NCBI RefSeq assembly: GCF_013283745.1
Contig: NZ_JABSTZ010000004.1
Span: 186,001 to 250,000, forward strand
Length of the DNA stretch: 64,000 nucleotides
Reading direction: 5' to 3'
From: Aeromicrobium stalagmiti
GTDB taxonomy: Bacteria > Actinomycetota > Actinomycetes > Propionibacteriales > Nocardioidaceae
The notes under the pieces are model-generated. The model saw only the letters and a program-made list of their open reading frames with translations, was not told the origin of the DNA and did not search any database. Positions 14,950-26,240 of the stretch are shown here, piece after piece. Within the stretch, counting starts at the first letter, position 1. Every line of letters starts with the position of its first letter. A program made the translations under genes and the position numbers.

Positions 14950-17933
14950 TGCGCCTCTACCACCTCAGGCTGCAGGCGATCGGCCCGTTCGCCGGCGTCC
15001 ACGAGATCGACTTCGCTGCGCTCGGACGCTCGGGCCTGTTCCTGCTCGAAGGTCCGACCGGGGCCGGCAAGTCGACGATCATCGACGCGATCGTGTTCGC
15101 CCTCTACGGCCAGCTCGCGGGCGAGTCGGCCAGCCGCGAGCGTCTGCACTCGCACCACGCCCCGGAGGGGCTCGAGCCCTACGTCGACCTCGTGTTCGAG
15201 GTCGAGTCGGGCATCTACCGTGTGCGGCGGTCGCCGGCCCACCAGCGCGCCAAGCGACGGGGCGAGGGCACGACGACCCAGAACGAGACCGTCACCCTGA
15301 CCCGGCTGCACGACGTCGACGCGCCTGACGCGGGCGAGGTCGTGTCGACGCGCGCCCAGGAGGTCGGCCCCGAGATCACCCGCCTGATCGGCCTGCAGCG
15401 CGAGCAGTTCCTGCAGACCGTCGTGCTGCCCCAGGGCGAGTTCGCCCGCTTCCTGCGATCGAGCGGCGAGGAGCGCAAGAAGCTGCTCGAGACGATCTTC
15501 CGCACCGACGTCTATGAGCGGATCACCCGAGCGCTCATCGAGCGGCGCAAGGAGGCCTATGCCCGCACCCGCGACGCGCGCCAGGCCGTCGACGTCGCGA
15601 CCCAGGTCCTGGCCCGGGCCGGCGGGGTCGAGCCCGTCACCCTGCTCGACGCCGACGGGGTCCTCGAGGTGCCGGCGTGCGAGGCCCTCGTCGAGGCGGC
15701 CTCGTCTGCCTCGGCCGCAGCAGCCGAGGCCGCGGAGGCGGCCCGCGCGCGGCTCGTCGAGGCGACCGCCGCCGTCTCGGCAGCCGAGGCGCTGACGGCA
15801 GCACTGGCCCGTCGCACCGACCTGCTCGCCCGCCAGCAGGGCCTGCGCGACGACGACGAGGCGGTGGCGGCTGCCGGCGAGCGGATGCGCTCCGGCCGAC
15901 GGGCCGCGCTGGTCCAGCAGGCGATCGCCGACGCGGCCGGAGCGGCGCAGCGGCGTGAGGCTGCGGCGGCCGCGCACGAGCGGGCGGCCACCGACCTCGC
16001 TCCCGGGCAGCCGCTGACGGCCGAGGAGTGCGCGGAGCTGGACGACGAGCTCTCCCAGCGGCTCGCCGAGCTGTCGACCGTCACAAAGCTGGAGCACGGC
16101 TTCGTCGCCCGCGAGACGCAGCTGGCGGGCCTGCGTCGCGATCTCGAGGCCGCCGAGGCCGAGGTGGTGGCGGCCGAGAGCCGCATCGCCGAGCGTCCGG
16201 CCCGACGGGCCGAGATCGTCGCCGGCCTCAGCACCAGCCGCGAGGCGGCTGACGCGCTGCCCGCGGCCCAGGCTGCGGTCGACCAGGCCCAACGAGTGCT
16301 CACCGCCGCGCGCGGGGTCGAGGGTCACGACGATCGGCTCGGCGTCGCCCGCGAGGCCCTCGAGGCGGCGGCCGGTGCCGCGGCGGCGGCCGTCGGTCGC
16401 CACGCCGATCTGCGTCTGCGTCGCATCCAGGGCATGGCGGGCGAGCTCGCGGCGGCGCTCGTGCCCGGCGATGCCTGCGCTGTCTGCGGAGCGGTCGAGC
16501 ATCCCCGGCCCGCCACCCAGGCCGACGACCACCCGCACGAGGACGCGATCGCTGCTGCGGAGTCGGCTGCGGTGTCAGCCGAGCGGGTCGCCGACGATGC
16601 CCGGGCCCAGGTGGTCAGGCTCGACGCCGAGCGGGCCGCGCTGCTCGAGCAGGCTGCAGGCCTCTCGGTCGACGACGCGACCACCGCGCTGACGACGCTC
16701 GTCGCCGATCGTGACGCGGCAGCCGAGGCGGCCGCGCGCCGCGACGAGCTGCAGGCAGCACTCGACACCTTCGACACCGGCGCCGCCGACGATGCCCGTC
16801 ATCGCCAGGAGTGCGGCGACACCGCTGTGGCCCTGCGGACCGAGGTCGCGGGGCTGCAGCGCGAGCTCGACGACGACCGGTCCGCCGTCGAGCGTGCCCT
16901 CGACGGGGCCGATGGCACGCTCGTCGACCTGACCGCACGCGTCGGTGCCCACCGAGATCGCGTGCGCGCCTACGCACGCACCTCCGCGTCGCTGACCCTC
17001 GCCGACCAGCAGGTCAGCGACACCACCGAGACGGTCGACCGCCGGCTGGCCGAGCAGCAGTTCGACGATCGCGACGCGGCGCTCGCCGCGGTGCTCCCGG
17101 CGGACGAGATCGACCGGCTCGATCGGTTGGTCACCGAGCACGGTCAGCAGACGCGCGTCGTGGCCGAGGGGCTGGCGGCTCCCGAGATCGCCGTCCTCAC
17201 CGGTCGCGAGGAGCCCGACCTCCCGGCGGCTCGCCAGCGGCACGAAGCCGCTGCCGCCGACCACGAGGCGTGCGCCGGTGCTGCCGCCACCGCGGCACAC
17301 CGACGCGACGAGGTGACGACCCGGTGGGCGGCGCTCGAGACGGCCAGCGGCGATCTGGCCGAGGCAGCCGCCGACGCCGCGGCCGTCATCCGGGTGGCCG
17401 ACGTCGCCGAGGGGTCTGCGGCCGCCAACCTCAAGAAGCTCACGCTCGGCACCTACGTGCTGATGCGTCGCTTCGAGGACGTCGTCGCGGCGGCCAACAG
17501 CCGTCTCGGTCCGATGTCGAGCGGGCGCTACCAGCTGCGCGCCACCGACGAGCGCGAACGCAGCGGCCGCAGCACCAAGACCGGGCTGTCCCTGGCCGTC
17601 ATCGACACCGAGACGGGCCAGGAGCGCGAGCCCCGCACGCTGTCGGGCGGCGAGACGTTCTATGCATCCCTGTGCCTGGCGCTCGGGCTGGCCGACGTCG
17701 TCATGGCCGAGGCAGGCGGTGTCGAGCTGGGCACCCTGTTCGTCGACGAGGGCTTCGGCAGCCTCGATCCGGCGACGCTCGACGACGTCATGGCCGAGCT
17801 CACGGGGCTGGCCCGCGGTGGGCGCGTGGTCGGCATCGTCAGCCACGTCGAGGACCTCAAGCAGCGGGTTGCCGACCGCATCGAGATCCGACGTCGCGAC
17901 GACGGGTCCTCCACGCTGTCCGTACTAGTCTGA
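14949..17933 (+). CDS. sbcC: Exonuclease SbcC (Rad50-type ATPase subunit)
   Basis: 994 residues. N-terminal Walker A G35-PTGAGKST43, long Ala/Glu/Arg-rich coiled-coil arms, a zinc hook C510-AVC513 at the midpoint, then the C-terminal ABC half with signature LSGGETFYASLCLALGLA and Walker B LFVDEGFGSLD (about 930). Length and layout are normal. It tethers DNA ends and drives the SbcD nuclease. Translationally coupled to sbcD. Very Ala-rich arms (GCN/GAG codons) cause several long false open frames on other strands. Confidence 0.96.
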   Translation: MRLYHLRLQAIGPFAGVHEIDFAALGRSGLFLLEGPTGAGKSTIIDAIVFALYGQLAGESASRERLHSHHAPEGLEPYVDLVFEVESGIYRVRRSPAHQRAKRRGEGTTTQNETVTLTRLHDVDAPDAGEVVSTRAQEVGPEITRLIGLQREQFLQTVVLPQGEFARFLRSSGEERKKLLETIFRTDVYERITRALIERRKEAYARTRDARQAVDVATQVLARAGGVEPVTLLDADGVLEVPACEALVEAASSASAAAAEAAEAARARLVEATAAVSAAEALTAALARRTDLLARQQGLRDDDEAVAAAGERMRSGRRAALVQQAIADAAGAAQRREAAAAAHERAATDLAPGQPLTAEECAELDDELSQRLAELSTVTKLEHGFVARETQLAGLRRDLEAAEAEVVAAESRIAERPARRAEIVAGLSTSREAADALPAAQAAVDQAQRVLTAARGVEGHDDRLGVAREALEAAAGAAAAAVGRHADLRLRRIQGMAGELAAALVPGDACAVCGAVEHPRPATQADDHPHEDAIAAAESAAVSAERVADDARAQVVRLDAERAALLEQAAGLSVDDATTALTTLVADRDAAAEAAARRDELQAALDTFDTGAADDARHRQECGDTAVALRTEVAGLQRELDDDRSAVERALDGADGTLVDLTARVGAHRDRVRAYARTSASLTLADQQVSDTTETVDRRLAEQQFDDRDAALAAVLPADEIDRLDRLVTEHGQQTRVVAEGLAAPEIAVLTGREEPDLPAARQRHEAAAADHEACAGAAATAAHRRDEVTTRWAALETASGDLAEAAADAAAVIRVADVAEGSAAANLKKLTLGTYVLMRRFEDVVAAANSRLGPMSSGRYQLRATDERERSGRSTKTGLSLAVIDTETGQEREPRTLSGGETFYASLCLALGLADVVMAEAGGVELGTLFVDEGFGSLDPATLDDVMAELTGLARGGRVVGIVSHVEDLKQRVADRIEIRRRDDGSSTLSVLV
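17926..17931 (+). promoter_or_regulatory. -10 box of holA, leaderless layout
   Basis: TAGTCT lies 7 nt before the GTG at 17939 and overlaps the last codons of sbcC. Confidence 0.4.
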
Positions 17934-17938
17934 GCACC

Positions 17939-18910
17939 GTGGCCACGGCATTCGGCAAGATCCTGCTCATCACCGGCAATGCCGAGTTCCTCGCCGACCG
18001 CACCCGCGCCAAGGCCGTCAAGGTCGTCACGGGCGAGCAGCCCGAGGTCGAGGTCGCGACGTCGACCGCGTCCGGCCTGCAGCCCGGCGAGCTCGCCGGG
18101 CTGACCAGCCCGTCGCTGTTCAGCGACGCGAGCGCCCTGGTGCTGACCGAGCTGCAGGACCTGCCTGACGCGGCGCAAAACGAGCTGCTGGCCTACGTCG
18201 CCGAGCCCTCGCCCGACATCGCGGTGATCCTCGTGCACAGCGGCGGGCAGAAGGGCAAGGGCCTGCTCGACAAGCTCCGCAAGGCGCCGATCGTCTCCGA
18301 GGTCAAGGTCGCCCAGCCCAAGTACGAGCGCGACTTCGCGCAGTGGGTCTTCACCGAGGTCCGCGACCTCGGCGCCCGCATCGACGAGGAGGCAGCCACG
18401 CTGCTGGTCGCCTCGATCGGTCAGGACCTGCGCGCCCTCGCGGGCGCGGCCGACCAGCTGGTCGCCAACCTGGAGAAGGGTGCCCAGATCTCCGCGTCCC
18501 TCGTGCGGCAGTACTTCGGCGGGCGGGCCGACGTCCGGGGCTACGAGATCGCCGACGCGACGATCAACGGACAGATCAGCATCGCCCTGGAGCAGGCCCG
18601 CTGGGCCGAGGCGGCCAAGGTCGCTCCGGTCCTCATCACCAGCGCGCTCGCCACCGGTCTGCGGTCGCTGGCCAAGCTCGCGGGCGCTCCCGACGGCATG
18701 CGTGACAACGACCTCGCCGGTCACATCGGCGCGCCGCCGTTCAAGATCCGGGTGATGCGCTCACAGCTGCGCAGCTGGGACCAGGCGGGCCTCGCGGCCG
18801 CGATCTCGGCCGTCGCGCAGGCCGACCTCGACGTCAAGGGCGGCGCGGCCGACCCGGCCTTCGCCGTCGAACGCATGGTTCTGCAGGTCGCCGCCCAGCG
18901 CAGGCGCTGA
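17939..18910 (+). CDS. holA: DNA polymerase III delta subunit
   Basis: 323 residues, usual for actinobacterial HolA. The start GKILLITGNAEFLADRT, the middle LVHSGGQKGKGLLDKLRK and the C-terminal helical collar domain (FKIRVMRSQLRSWDQAGLAAAI) match the family. It lacks Walker motifs, as expected for the delta wrench that opens the sliding clamp. GTG start 5 nt after the sbcC stop. In most genomes it follows comEC, as here with sbcDC in between, and stands opposite rpsT. Confidence 0.93.
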   Translation: MATAFGKILLITGNAEFLADRTRAKAVKVVTGEQPEVEVATSTASGLQPGELAGLTSPSLFSDASALVLTELQDLPDAAQNELLAYVAEPSPDIAVILVHSGGQKGKGLLDKLRKAPIVSEVKVAQPKYERDFAQWVFTEVRDLGARIDEEAATLLVASIGQDLRALAGAADQLVANLEKGAQISASLVRQYFGGRADVRGYEIADATINGQISIALEQARWAEAAKVAPVLITSALATGLRSLAKLAGAPDGMRDNDLAGHIGAPPFKIRVMRSQLRSWDQAGLAAAISAVAQADLDVKGGAADPAFAVERMVLQVAAQRRR

Positions 18911-18911
18911 G

Positions 18912-20075
18912 GTGCGCGTCGCGCCGTCGCGGGTCGATGCGGTCGACGTCGCGCGGGGCGTGGCGCTGATCGGCATGATGCTGGCGCACCTGGGGCCGGT
19001 CTGGCTCGACGGCGACCCGCCGATCGGCCAGATGGTCGTGGGTGGCCGTGCCGCCCCGCTCTTCGCGATGCTGGCGGGCGTGGCCCTGACGCTGGTCCAC
19101 CGCCGCGACCCCGGCGGCGTGGGCTCGGTGCGGGCCACGCTGGCGCGGGCCCTGCTCCTGATCGCCCTGGGCCTCTCGCTCGGATCGATCGACGGCATGC
19201 CGGTGCTGATCATCCTGGCGTTCTACGGGCTGCTGATCGTCGCGGCGCTCCCGTTCAGACAGCTGCCCACGGCCGTGCTGGTGCCGATGACGATCTTCTG
19301 GACGCTGGTGTCCGGCGTCGTGGTGGTCGGCCTGCAGGTGGTGCAGCCGCCCGTCGACGCCGGTCAGGCCGAGGTCTCGGAGGTGGCCCACCCCGTGGCG
19401 CTGCTCGGCGAGCTGCTCGTGTTCGGCGCCTATCCGGCCGTCGCGTGGTTCTCCTACGTGCTGGTCGGTCTGGTCGTGGGGCGGCTCGACCTGCGCAACC
19501 TCGCCGTCGCATGGCGGCTCGCCGCTGTCGGCGCGGGCCTGCTCGGCACGACGACGGCGGCCGGCTGGGCGCTGATCCGCACCGAGGTCGTCGACGACCC
19601 CTACGGGCTCGGCTGGCGCATGCTGTTCGGCGGTCGCTACCGCCGGGCGGAGTGGAACGACCTCCTGCAGGTGGGGGAGCACACGTCGACGCCGCTCAAC
19701 CTCGTCAGCGCGATCGGCTCGGCGCTGCTCGTCATAGGCCTGTGCGCCCTGGCCGTCCGACTGCCGTGGTCGCGACTGCTGCTGACGCCGCTGCGCTCGG
19801 CCGGCGCGATGACCCTGACCCTCTACACGGTCCACGTCCTGTGGTTTTGGCGGATCGTGGAGGGGAGCGACGAGGCGGGCGGCCCGCGTCTGGGCAGCTA
19901 CGGCGACTGGCTGCTGCAGGTGGTCGTGCTGTGCGCGCTCGCGGCCGCCTGGCAGCGGTGGGTGGGTCGGGGTCCGCTCGAGTCGGTCGTGCGCCTGCTG
20001 ACGGTGCCGCGGTCGGCCCGCAGGTCACGAAAAAACGCCCCGGTCGATGACCGAGGCGTTGATTCAGTGGGCTGA
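18912..20075 (+). CDS. Heparan-alpha-glucosaminide N-acetyltransferase-like / DUF418-type membrane protein
   Basis: 387 residues, about nine membrane segments. The N-terminus RVDAVDVARGVALIGMMLAHL and the C-terminal GAMTLTLYTVHVLWFW match the HGSNAT/DUF1624-DUF418 group of membrane acyl-transfer proteins. The real substrate is unknown. GTG start 1 nt after the holA stop, so co-transcribed. The last ~15 codons pass through the rpsT terminator hairpin on the other strand, so this C-terminus is constrained by, or recently extended into, that structure. Confidence 0.75.
   Translation: MRVAPSRVDAVDVARGVALIGMMLAHLGPVWLDGDPPIGQMVVGGRAAPLFAMLAGVALTLVHRRDPGGVGSVRATLARALLLIALGLSLGSIDGMPVLIILAFYGLLIVAALPFRQLPTAVLVPMTIFWTLVSGVVVVGLQVVQPPVDAGQAEVSEVAHPVALLGELLVFGAYPAVAWFSYVLVGLVVGRLDLRNLAVAWRLAAVGAGLLGTTTAAGWALIRTEVVDDPYGLGWRMLFGGRYRRAEWNDLLQVGEHTSTPLNLVSAIGSALLVIGLCALAVRLPWSRLLLTPLRSAGAMTLTLYTVHVLWFWRIVEGSDEAGGPRLGSYGDWLLQVVVLCALAAAWQRWVGRGPLESVVRLLTVPRSARRSRKNAPVDDRGVDSVG
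20030..20060 (-). terminator. Intrinsic terminator of rpsT
   Basis: On the minus strand a 12-bp stem (arms 20060-20049 and 20045-20034, one G-U pair) with a 3-nt loop is followed by six U residues (20035-20030). It lies 18 nt past the rpsT stop and overlaps the 3' end of the convergent membrane protein gene. Confidence 0.85.
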
Positions 20076-20077
20076 CG

Positions 20078-20338
20078 TCAGAGCGACGCGGCCTTCTTGG
20101 CGATGGCCGACTTGCGGTTGGCCGCCTGGTTCTTGTGGATGACCTTCTTCGAGGCAGCCTTGTCGAGCTTCTTGTTGGCCTCGCCGGCGAGCAACTTGGC
20201 CTCGTCGGTGTTGCCGGCCGCGATAGCCTCCTCGAAGCGGCGGACAGCCGTCTTCAGCGCGGAGCGCACGGACTTGTTGCGCTCACGGGCCAGCTCGTTC
20301 TGCCGGTTGCGCTTGATCTGCGACTTGATATTCGCCAC
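20078..20338 (-). CDS. rpsT: 30S ribosomal protein S20
   Basis: 86 residues from GTG 20338. It begins (M)[22 protein letters not shown] and ends [15 protein letters not shown]: lysine/arginine-rich, three long helices, full S20 length. It binds 16S rRNA in the small subunit. It has its own promoter and a strong terminator, so it is a single-gene unit. Divergent from lepA, the standard actinobacterial holA-rpsT-lepA order. Confidence 0.97.
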   Translation of the reverse strand: MANIKSQIKRNRQNELARERNKSVRSALKTAVRRFEEAIAAGNTDEAKLLAGEANKKLDKAASKKVIHKNQAANRKSAIAKKAASL

Positions 20339-20412
20339 GGGGCAAACCTGTTTCTCTCGGATGGAACTCGATGATGAAAAGTGAGTGGACGTGCCGGGGC
20401 ACGCGACCGCCA

Positions 20413-20442
20413 ACTCTATCAGCCAGCAGGCCGTGGTCTCAA
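20413..20442 (-). promoter_or_regulatory. rpsT promoter
   Basis: Minus strand TTGAGA (20442-20437), 18-bp spacer, TAGAGT (20418-20413). Predicted start near 20406 leaves a ~67-nt leader before the GTG. The leader holds no clear hairpin beyond a purine-rich GAGAGAAACAGG near the start. Confidence 0.6.
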
Positions 20443-20584
20443 ATCGATGGTCCGCCGCTTCGATCGGCTCAGGTTCGACGCGCGACCATGTCGCGGTCTG
20501 CCGCGACGGGCTGGAGAGCACCCGGACCGGCGGCGCGCACCGCGGGGCGCGAGCATGCCCGAGGAGGTGGGAGAATGGCTCATC

Positions 20585-22438
<1,854 letters not shown>

Positions 22439-22451
22439 CCCGCCGCGTCGA

Positions 22452-22457
22452 TAGGGT
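22452..22457 (+). promoter_or_regulatory. -10 box of the MOSC gene, leaderless layout
   Basis: TAGGGT 6 nt before ATG 22464. Confidence 0.45.
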
Positions 22458-22463
22458 TGCGGC

Positions 22464-23114
22464 ATGGCTGGAGCGCTCGAGTCCGTCAACGTCGGTCGGA
22501 CGGTCGACGTCCCGTGGGGACAGCTGCGTCGCAGCGCGATCGACAAGCGGCCGGTCGACGGGCCGGTGCACGTCAACCGCGCCGGCCTGGAAGGTGACCA
22601 GATCGCCGACCTGGTCAACCACGGCGGTCCCGACCAGGCCGTCTACGCCTATGCCCGGGAGGACCTCGAGGCCTGGGGCGGCCAGCTCGGGCGGACGTTC
22701 CACGCCGGGCAGTTCGGCGAGAACCTGACGACGGTGGGCATCGACCTGACCGGTGCTCACGCAGGTGACAGGTGGCGCGTCGGGGGAGCGCTGCTCGAGA
22801 TCGCGGGCGTCCGCATCCCGTGCTCGGTCTTCCAGGGATTCCTCGACGAACGGCAGTGGGTCAAGAAGTTCACCCAGGGCCGGCTGCCCGGGCCCTACCT
22901 GCGGGTGCTCGAGGAGGGGACGATCGAGGCCGGCGACACGATCGAGGTCGTGGAGAGCCGCGAGCACGAGGTGACGGTCGACTTCGTCTTTCGCGCCCTG
23001 ACGACCGAACGGGGTCTGATCCCTCGTCTGACGGCCGAGCCGCGCATCAATTCCTTCGTGGCCCGGCGACTGGGTGAAAGGCGCAACGATCCCCGAGAAG
23101 TGACCGCCCAGTAG
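22464..23114 (+). CDS. MOSC domain protein (YiiM-like)
   Basis: 216 residues. MOSC core with [34 protein letters not shown] and the conserved cysteine in GVRIPC120. MOSC domains handle sulfur at or near molybdenum cofactor; YiiM-type members act in molybdenum-dependent reduction and 6-hydroxylaminopurine resistance. The exact role here is unknown. Single gene between lepA and the acyl-CoA synthetase. Confidence 0.88.
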   Translation: MAGALESVNVGRTVDVPWGQLRRSAIDKRPVDGPVHVNRAGLEGDQIADLVNHGGPDQAVYAYAREDLEAWGGQLGRTFHAGQFGENLTTVGIDLTGAHAGDRWRVGGALLEIAGVRIPCSVFQGFLDERQWVKKFTQGRLPGPYLRVLEEGTIEAGDTIEVVESREHEVTVDFVFRALTTERGLIPRLTAEPRINSFVARRLGERRNDPREVTAQ

Positions 23115-23168
23115 GTTAGGGTGACACGCACCACATACTGACCGTACGCCGCGCAGAGGGACCCCCAC

Positions 23169-25004
23169 ATGCCAGTTGTCACGCCCACCCCCGCCCAGCT
23201 CGAGATCGTCAAGAACAGGGCCGCCACGGTGGCGGGCATGTTCTACTCCCGCGTCAAGGAGTCCGGCTCCCGCGAGGCCTACCGTTATCCCGATGCCAAC
23301 GAAGTGTGGCAGTCGCTGACGTGGGCCGAGACCGGTGACAAGGTCACCCGGCTGGCAGCGGGCCTGGTGGCGCTGGGCATCCAGTCCGAGGAGCGGGTCG
23401 CGATCGCGTCCGGCACCCGGCTCGAGTGGATCCTGTCCGACCTGGCGATCAACGCCGCGGGCGCCGCGACGACGACCGTCTACCCGACGACGATGGCCGA
23501 CGACGTCGCCTACATCCTGGCCGACTCCGACAGCCGTGTCGTGTTCGCCGAGGACGACGAGCAGGTCGCCAAGCTGCGCGAGAAGCACTCCGAGCTGCCG
23601 TCGATCGTCAAGGTCGTCGTCATCGACGGCACCTCCGACGGCGACTGGGTCATCAGCTTCGACGACCTCGAGAAGCTCGGTGAGGGCTACCTCGCCGACC
23701 ACCCGACCGTCATCGAGGATCGCGTCGCCGGCATCACGGGTGACTCGCTCGCCACGCTGATCTACACCTCGGGCACCACGGGGCGCCCCAAGGGCGTCCG
23801 CCTCAGCCACGACGGCTGGTCCTACGAGGGCGCCGTCATGGTGGCCGGTGGCTTCCTGAGCATCGACGACCTGCAGTTCCTGTGGCTGCCGATGGCCCAC
23901 TCGTTCGGCAAGGTGCTCCTCACGACGCAGCTCGCGATCGGCTTCCCGACCGCGATCGACGGTCGCGTGCCGCGCATCGTCGACAACCTCGCGATCGTCC
24001 AGCCGACCTTCATGGGTGCCGCACCGCGCATCTTCGAGAAGGCCTATGGCCGCATCGTCGGCATGACCGAGGCCGAGGGTGGCGCCAAGCTCAAGATCTT
24101 CCAGTGGGCCGAGGGCGTCGGCAGCGAGTACTCCAAGGCGATCCGGTCGGGCAAGAGCGTCTCGCCGGTCCTCAAGGCCAAGTTCGCCGTCGCCGACAAG
24201 CTGGTCTTCTCCAAGGTCCGGGCCCGCTTCGGCGGCCGCGTGCGGTTCTTCATCTCCGGTGCCGCGGCGCTCTCGCCCGACATCGCCGAGTGGTTCCACG
24301 CCGCGGGCGTCCTGATCCTCGAGGGCTACGGCCTCACCGAGACGTCGGCCGGCGCGTTCGTCAACCAGCCCGACAACTTCAAGCTCGGCTCGGTCGGTCT
24401 GCCGTTCCCCGGCAGCGAGGCCAAGATCGCGGCTGACGGCGAGGTGCTCATCAAGGGCCCGCACATCATGCGCGGCTACCACAACCTCGACACCGAGAGC
24501 GCGTCGTCGCTCACCGAGGACGGCTGGCTGCACACCGGTGACGAGGGCCGCATCGACGAGGACGGCTTCCTGTTCATCACGGGTCGCAAGAAGGAGCTCT
24601 TCAAGACATCGGGCGGCAAGTACGTCGCGCCGCCGCACATCGAGGGCATCTTCAAGGGCATCAGCGCCCTGACGAGCCAGATCGTCGTGCACGGCAACGA
24701 GCGCAACTTCTGCTCGGCGCTCATCACGCTCGATCCCGACGCCGTCACGGAGTGGGCTGCCGGCCACGGCATGGCCGGCAAGACCTACACCGAGGTCGTC
24801 TCGTCGCCCGAGATGTACGCCCACATCCAGAGCCAGATCGACGAGCTCAATGCCAAGATCAACCGCTGGGAGACCATCAAGAAGTTCGCGATCCTCGATC
24901 ACGACCTGTCGATCGAGAACGGCGAGATCACGCCCAGCATGAAGGTCAAGCGTAATGTCGTCGAAGCCAACAACAAGGCGATCCTCGACGGCTTCTACGC
25001 TTAG
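23169..25004 (+). CDS. Long-chain fatty-acid--CoA ligase (AMP-forming, FadD15-like)
   Basis: 611 residues. AMP-binding motif YTSGTTGRPKG (about 199-209), the A5-type motif EGYGLTETSAG, then GWLHTGDEGRIDEDGFLFITGRKKELFKTSGGKYVAP and a C-terminal lysine in a PSMKVKR context. This fits FACS-type enzymes that activate fatty acids to acyl-CoA at the membrane. ATG start with GAGGGA at 23156-23161. A TAGGTT or TAGGGT box at 23112-23122 is a likely promoter. The gene ends just before a very strong hairpin in the hemW start region. Confidence 0.93.
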   Translation: MPVVTPTPAQLEIVKNRAATVAGMFYSRVKESGSREAYRYPDANEVWQSLTWAETGDKVTRLAAGLVALGIQSEERVAIASGTRLEWILSDLAINAAGAATTTVYPTTMADDVAYILADSDSRVVFAEDDEQVAKLREKHSELPSIVKVVVIDGTSDGDWVISFDDLEKLGEGYLADHPTVIEDRVAGITGDSLATLIYTSGTTGRPKGVRLSHDGWSYEGAVMVAGGFLSIDDLQFLWLPMAHSFGKVLLTTQLAIGFPTAIDGRVPRIVDNLAIVQPTFMGAAPRIFEKAYGRIVGMTEAEGGAKLKIFQWAEGVGSEYSKAIRSGKSVSPVLKAKFAVADKLVFSKVRARFGGRVRFFISGAAALSPDIAEWFHAAGVLILEGYGLTETSAGAFVNQPDNFKLGSVGLPFPGSEAKIAADGEVLIKGPHIMRGYHNLDTESASSLTEDGWLHTGDEGRIDEDGFLFITGRKKELFKTSGGKYVAPPHIEGIFKGISALTSQIVVHGNERNFCSALITLDPDAVTEWAAGHGMAGKTYTEVVSSPEMYAHIQSQIDELNAKINRWETIKKFAILDHDLSIENGEITPSMKVKRNVVEANNKAILDGFYA

Positions 25005-25007
25005 TCG

Positions 25008-26204
25008 GTGAACTCGATCGAACGGCCGCTCTCCCACCCGGGGGAGCGGCCGTTCGGCATGTACGTCCACGTCCCGTTCTGCACGGTCCGCTGCGGCTAC
25101 TGCGACTTCAACACCTACACGGCCGACGAGCTCGGCGAGGGTGCGACGCGGGCCTCCTACGCCGACACCGCGATCAGCGAGATCCACCGCGCCGCGGCCG
25201 AGGTGGGGCGTCGAACCGTCGAGACGGTGTTCTTCGGCGGGGGTACCCCGACGCAGCTGCCGTCCGCCGACCTGGTGCGGGTGCTGCGGGCGATCGACGA
25301 GCGTCTCGGCCTGGCCGAGGGGGTCGAGGTCACGACCGAGGCCAATCCCGACTCGGTCACCCCGCAGTCGCTCGCGACGCTCCGGGAGGGCGGCTTCACC
25401 CGGATCTCCTTCGGCGTGCAGTCGGCGGTCCCGCACGTGCTGGCGACCCTCGAGCGCACGCACGACCCCGCCAACGTCCCGCAGGCCGTGCGCTGGGCCC
25501 GCGAGGCCGGCTTCGAGCAGGTCAGCGTCGACCTCATCTATGGCACCCCGGGGGAGTCGATGGACGACTGGCGCGACAGCGTGGAGCAGGCCGTCGCCCT
25601 GGAGCCGAACCACGTGAGCGCGTACGCGCTGATCGTCGAGCAGGGCACGGCGTTCGCCCGGAAGGTGAGGCGCGGCGAGGTCGTCATGCCCGACGACGAC
25701 GAGACGGCCGACAAGTACGTGCTCGCCGACGAGCTGCTCACCGCAGCAGGGCTCGGCTGGTACGAGCTGTCCAACTGGGCCCGCGACGAGGCCGCGCAGT
25801 GCCGTCACAACGTGCTCTACTGGCGCAGCGACGACTGGTGGGGCATCGGCCCGGGAGCCCACTCGCACCTGCGCGCACCTGGCGTCGACACGGAGGCCGA
25901 CGCCGTCGCGGAGCGCTGGTGGAACGTCAAGCACCCCGCCGCCTATGCGCAGCGGCTGGCCGCCGACGCGTCACCGCGCCACGACGGTGAGGCGATCGAC
26001 GCCGCGACGGCGCAGGTCGAGCGCATCATGCTCGAGACCCGGTTGCGCAGCGGGCTCGACCTGGACGCGCTGAGCCACGGGGCGCGCACGGCCGTCGACG
26101 GGGTCGTCGAGCGCGGTCTGGCGACGCGCAACGGCGATCGCCTGGTGCTGACCCGGCCGGGTCGACTGCTCGCCGATGCCGTCGTCCGTGAGCTCGTCGA
26201 CTAG
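25008..26204 (+). CDS. hemW: HemW radical-SAM heme chaperone
   Basis: 398 residues from GTG 25008. The radical-SAM cluster motif is C25-xxx-C29-xx-C32, with the HemW-type YVHVPFC before it and CDFNTY after; then FFGGGTPTQLP, ISFGVQS, LIYGTPGES and a C-terminal HemN-type winged domain. It hands heme to proteins rather than acting as coproporphyrinogen oxidase. Codons 5-17 form a 17-bp RNA hairpin. ATG 25059, after the hairpin, would start right at MYVHVPFC, but related actinobacterial proteins usually have an RPFG-type lead-in, so I keep 25008. Confidence 0.92.
   Translation: MNSIERPLSHPGERPFGMYVHVPFCTVRCGYCDFNTYTADELGEGATRASYADTAISEIHRAAAEVGRRTVETVFFGGGTPTQLPSADLVRVLRAIDERLGLAEGVEVTTEANPDSVTPQSLATLREGGFTRISFGVQSAVPHVLATLERTHDPANVPQAVRWAREAGFEQVSVDLIYGTPGESMDDWRDSVEQAVALEPNHVSAYALIVEQGTAFARKVRRGEVVMPDDDETADKYVLADELLTAAGLGWYELSNWARDEAAQCRHNVLYWRSDDWWGIGPGAHSHLRAPGVDTEADAVAERWWNVKHPAAYAQRLAADASPRHDGEAIDAATAQVERIMLETRLRSGLDLDALSHGARTAVDGVVERGLATRNGDRLVLTRPGRLLADAVVRELVD
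25019..25056 (+). promoter_or_regulatory. Long perfect hairpin over the hemW start region
   Basis: Arms 25019-25031 and 25044-25056 are perfect 13-bp complements (CGAACGGCCGCTC / GAGCGGCCGTTCG). Inside them TCCC and GGGG add four pairs, one of them G-U, leaving an ACCC tetraloop: a 17-bp stem. No U-run follows. It may end the upstream fadD transcript or limit hemW translation. Confidence 0.75.
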
Positions 26205-26240
26205 AAGCTTCGTGCTCTTTCTGGCGAACCGCACATGTCA

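Noticed and set aside
20555-20584. ATG 20555 as the lepA start
   Set aside because: Possible, but no ribosome site precedes it and it adds a non-conserved lead; noted as an alternative only.
25019-25056. Hairpin as a standard intrinsic terminator
   Set aside because: No U-run follows and it lies in the hemW reading frame; kept only as a structure of uncertain role.
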